IMG/VR virus record: IMGVR_UViG_3300018067_000021
Coordinates: 1 to 30,751 of that record
DNA: 30,751 nt
Origin: a virus
Direction: 5' to 3' (one strand)
Position 1 is the first letter of the stretch. Every line of letters starts with the position of its first letter. Below the pieces are notes generated by a model. The model was not told the DNA's origin. It worked only from the letters and a program-made list of their open reading frames with translations, and did no database searches. This document shows, in pieces, positions 28,203-30,751 of the stretch. The position numbers were made by a program, and so were the translations under genes.

Positions 28203-30751
28203 CACTGCACCTTTCGCCGTGGGACGACCAGCTCGCGGCCCTCTGGATTGATGAAGCGTTGGCCCGGCTGCAACAGCAGGGCTTCGCCTGGGCTGTTAAC
28301 GCGAACGGCTGGCTGTGTCTGCTGTTTGTCGTAGAGCGCGTCGGATGCTTTTTGTATCTGTTCGCGGATGACAGACGCGCCCTGCAAGCCGGATGACTGC
28401 TCGACGGCATCGACAAAGTCGCGCCGCCGCCGTGACTTGTCGGCCAAGTCTTGCGGCGTGTCGCCCGGCATTGGCTTGAACGCCGGGATGTTTCGCATGG
28501 CTTCGCTGGGGCTGACGGCAGCGCCGCTGGCGCGCTGCATGAAGCCGCCTTCAAAGTTTGTCCACGCCTGATTGGCGCGACGGTATTCGTCGGAGATGGT
28601 CATGTTGCCAATCAGCGGCAGATCGCGAATGCGTTCTGTTGGCACCGACATGACGCGGCCTTTTTGCAGCTCGTTGTCGAGGATGTCGAGGTCTGGCCGC
28701 ACCCGCTGCACGAACTCGTAGGCCTTGGCCTGATCGGCGGTGCGTTCCTCCTTGGGCTGCGGCAGCCCCGGCGGGACGGCATACGGCTGCTGCGGCTGCC
28801 CTGGCGCGGTGTAGGGGCGCTCGAATGTGGTGCCGCCAGCCGATTGGCTGTCTGGCTTGGTGGCGGTGCGCTGCGCGTTGGCGAGTTCAGCCTCTGCCTT
28901 CAGGCGCTCGCGCTCGACATAGCTTGGTAGGTTTTCGCGCCGGTACTTCTCAAGGTTCTGCTGCGCGATGGCGAGGTCTGTTTCCGCCTTGGCCGCCTGG
29001 ACGGGGCGCTGGGTGGCTTCAAATTTCTCCTTCTCAAGCTGAGCGCGCTGCACCCGCATGGTCAGCTCCCGCTCTGGATTTTTGTAGTACCGCTCCAGCT
29101 CGGTTTTGTGCAAATCCCACTTCCGGTCTTCCAGCTTGCGGCGGTCTTGCTCCAGCTCGGCAGCCTCCTTCGCAAACATAGCCTTGTAGTTGTCGGGCAT
29201 TCTCGGATCGGCTGCCTTGTCGCGCAGCCACTTTTCCCGCGCCGTCATCGGCTCGGCCTGGAACGGCGCGACCGGCCCCGCTGGCGGCGGCTGGCCAGGG
29301 ATCGGCTCCTGCGATGGCAGCGCCGCCTCTGGAGCCTTCTGGATGTCGCTGTACGGCTTGACCGGCACGGTCTTGACCGGGCGCGGGCTGAAGATCGTGT
29401 CGCTATCGACGGCGGTGCCGCCAGGAGCCTGCGCCACTTGCACGTCGCCTGCCGGTGCCGGGGCTGGTTGCGGCTGGCCCGACAGCGAGCCTGCGATGGC
29501 GTTGCGCCGGGCATCGACGCTGGCGGCAATACCGGCCCCTACGGGGCTGTCTGGGCCAGCATCGTTCATCACCCCTGCCCTACCTAGCGAGGCAGTCGCG
29601 CCACGCAGCCCAGGGCGCGCTCCTGCACCCAGTACGTCCTGCAAAACGGCGTCCTGCTGGTCGCCGCGGGGCGGCGCAGCCTGCGCTACCTGGGGCGGCT
29701 GCTCCTGCATCATGGGGCTGGGGCGTACTGCCAGGGTATTGACCGGAGGCCCTGCGGGAGGCGCAGGAGGCGGCGGTGCCGCCGCTGCGATTTGGGGTCG
29801 CGGCTGCCCGGTGCGGTGCGCCATTGCTTCGCCCCGGAACCATTCTGGGGTCTGGCCCAGACTGGTGTAGGACCGGCTTGGACCCCAGGCGACCGGCTGG
29901 CCGGTGCGGAAATCGACGTGGATGCTGTTGCCGCCATAGTTGCCTAGGCCGCCAGCGCCACGCGCCCTGGCGTCGGCTATCAGCGCCCGGCGCTGGTCCG
30001 CAGGCACGTCGGACACGTCCATGTCCACGGCCAACCGCCGCATATGCTCGCTGTTGGTCGCGCCGCCCACCGCCGCGTTGACGGAGGGGCTGCGATAGCC
30101 TGACGTGAACTTGACGCCGGGATAGGCCTTGCTGACCTCGGCCACATACTGCTGCACCTTGGGGTCGAGGTTCTCGACGCCACGCGGCACCGCCGTGGGC
30201 TTCAGGTACGCGCCAATGCTGCGGCCTTTCATGTCTGGCCCGCCCACCGTGATCTGCAACGGCGCTCGATCTCCCTGCGGTGTGGCTGGCGGCCCGCCAG
30301 CCGGTGGTGCAAAGGCTGCCGTGGTGGCGGGGACTGACGGCTGCATGGCGGGGCGCTCGGCCTCACGCTGCGGCGACATCAGGGCGCTGGTGATGCTGTT
30401 GCGAACGTCTTCCGGCTGCGGCCCTGGCTGCACGGGAGGCCGGGCCTCGGCCTGCTGCTGCACCATTGCCGCTTTGAGCGCAGCAATAGCTTCCGGCGGC
30501 GGCCCGTCAGCGGCCAGCGTGGAACGTGCCGGGGCCTCGGACGAGGTGACGCCGGGTGCCGGGAGGTCTGGCGCTGACGCCACCTCTGGCTGGTCGCCGT
30601 CGCCGCCGACATCCGGTGCCGCCACGGCCACTGGAGCTGGTGCTGGCTCTGGCGCAGCCGCCACTGGCGCAGGCGGCGGTGCCGCAGATACCGGCGCAGG
30701 CGTCAGCGTAGAAGGCACCGCAGGGTCGCTGCCGGGGATAGGCGGTCGAGC
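28202..30751 (-). CDS. virion-associated M15 peptidase protein, 5' end cut by window edge
   Basis: 849 codons without a stop up to the right edge; the GTG at 30718 is not necessarily the start. A long Pro/Ala-rich region is followed by an M15-type peptidase domain: TSGYRSPSVNAAVGGATN, then SEHMRRLAVDMDV (His and Asp zinc ligands, about 30010-30060) and GNSIHVDFR (third His, near 29910). M15 enzymes cut peptidoglycan cross-links, so this would open the cell wall during DNA entry. After another Pro-rich linker comes a long charged coiled coil (PMTAREKWLRDKAADPRMPD, EAAELEQDRRKLEDRKWDLH) and a helical C-terminal domain (RPDLDILDNELQKGRVMSVP). A large structural protein with an embedded wall hydrolase is typical of short-tailed phage ejection complexes. 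Confidence 0.85.
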   Translation of the reverse strand, partial: ARPPIPGSDPAVPSTLTPAPVSAAPPPAPVAAAPEPAPAPVAVAAPDVGGDGDQPEVASAPDLPAPGVTSSEAPARSTLAADGPPPEAIAALKAAMVQQQAEARPPVQPGPQPEDVRNSITSALMSPQREAERPAMQPSVPATTAAFAPPAGGPPATPQGDRAPLQITVGGPDMKGRSIGAYLKPTAVPRGVENLDPKVQQYVAEVSKAYPGVKFTSGYRSPSVNAAVGGATNSEHMRRLAVDMDVSDVPADQRRALIADARARGAGGLGNYGGNSIHVDFRTGQPVAWGPSRSYTSLGQTPEWFRGEAMAHRTGQPRPQIAAAAPPPPAPPAGPPVNTLAVRPSPMMQEQPPQVAQAAPPRGDQQDAVLQDVLGAGARPGLRGATASLGRAGVMNDAGPDSPVGAGIAASVDARRNAIAGSLSGQPQPAPAPAGDVQVAQAPGGTAVDSDTIFSPRPVKTVPVKPYSDIQKAPEAALPSQEPIPGQPPPAGPVAPFQAEPMTAREKWLRDKAADPRMPDNYKAMFAKEAAELEQDRRKLEDRKWDLHKTELERYYKNPERELTMRVQRAQLEKEKFEATQRPVQAAKAETDLAIAQQNLEKYRRENLPSYVERERLKAEAELANAQRTATKPDSQSAGGTTFERPYTAPGQPQQPYAVPPGLPQPKEERTADQAKAYEFVQRVRPDLDILDNELQKGRVMSVPTERIRDLPLIGNMTISDEYRRANQAWTNFEGGFMQRASGAAVSPSEAMRNIPAFKPMPGDTPQDLADKSRRRRDFVDAVEQSSGLQGASVIREQIQKASDALYDKQQTQPAVRVNSPGEALLLQPGQRFINPEGRELVVPRRKVQ

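Noticed and set aside
1-30751. The frame at the left end and the frame at the right end would join in phase, as if the window were one circular genome.
   Set aside because: In-phase joining has a one in three chance, no end overlap is visible, and major capsid and tail genes are missing, so the genome must extend further.

Overview
This window looks like part of the genome of a tailed bacteriophage, or a very well kept prophage, of an alphaproteobacterium. It encodes a large terminase, a portal, tail fibre and internal virion proteins, a lysis cassette, and a compact replication and recombination set. No integrase, tRNA, rRNA, insertion sequence or CRISPR array was seen. The host call rests on a GcrA-like regulator (19268-19696), a C-terminal sorting signal of the kind common in Bradyrhizobium-like bacteria (gene at 22602-23279), and a complete absence of GANTC, the CcrM methylation site, in a by-eye scan of all 30.75 kb. 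The large portal and internal virion proteins suggest a short-tailed (podovirus-like) particle. The major capsid and most tail genes are not here, so both window ends cut through a larger genome.

Layout. (1) 11191 down to 1, minus strand: packaging and head operon. It runs from a zinc-motif protein, an XRE-type regulator, a small coiled-coil protein and a probable small terminase through two very small ORFs, the large terminase and the portal, to a large protein with an HEGTH motif and two proteins carrying IPT/TIG folds. Most genes overlap by ATGA. (2) 11192-11325: a divergent promoter region with near-mirror copies of one promoter and leader. (3) 11326-12392, plus strand: four small coupled genes. 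(4) 12393-12658: a convergent region holding three perfect hairpins. (5) 19968 down to 12659, minus strand: early module with an HTH regulator, the GcrA-like protein, a small DNA-binding-like protein, a RuvC-like resolvase, a RecB/Cas4-like nuclease, an acidic protein, a probable ssDNA-binding protein, a primase-polymerase/helicase fusion, and three accessory genes. A strongly structured and repeated non-coding segment lies at 13914-14065.

(6) 19969-20033: divergent control region with two 15-bp direct repeats. (7) 20034-23279, plus strand: seven genes. The third copy of the promoter and leader module sits at 20610-20660. The run ends in a secreted protein with a PEP-CTERM-like tail and a hairpin. 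(8) 30751 down to 23391, minus strand: an M15-peptidase virion protein, an internal virion protein, a tail fibre, a glycine-rich probable adhesin and a lysis-type cassette (spanin-like, holin-like, lipoprotein).

How it fits together (inference). The three matching promoters would co-express the packaging/head operon, the small plus-strand genes and the 20669 gene group. A GACAG-NN-CTGTC palindrome across their -35 elements gives one protein a way to control them together. The GcrA-like protein and the loss of GANTC sites point to a close relation with the host's CcrM/GcrA cell-cycle circuit.
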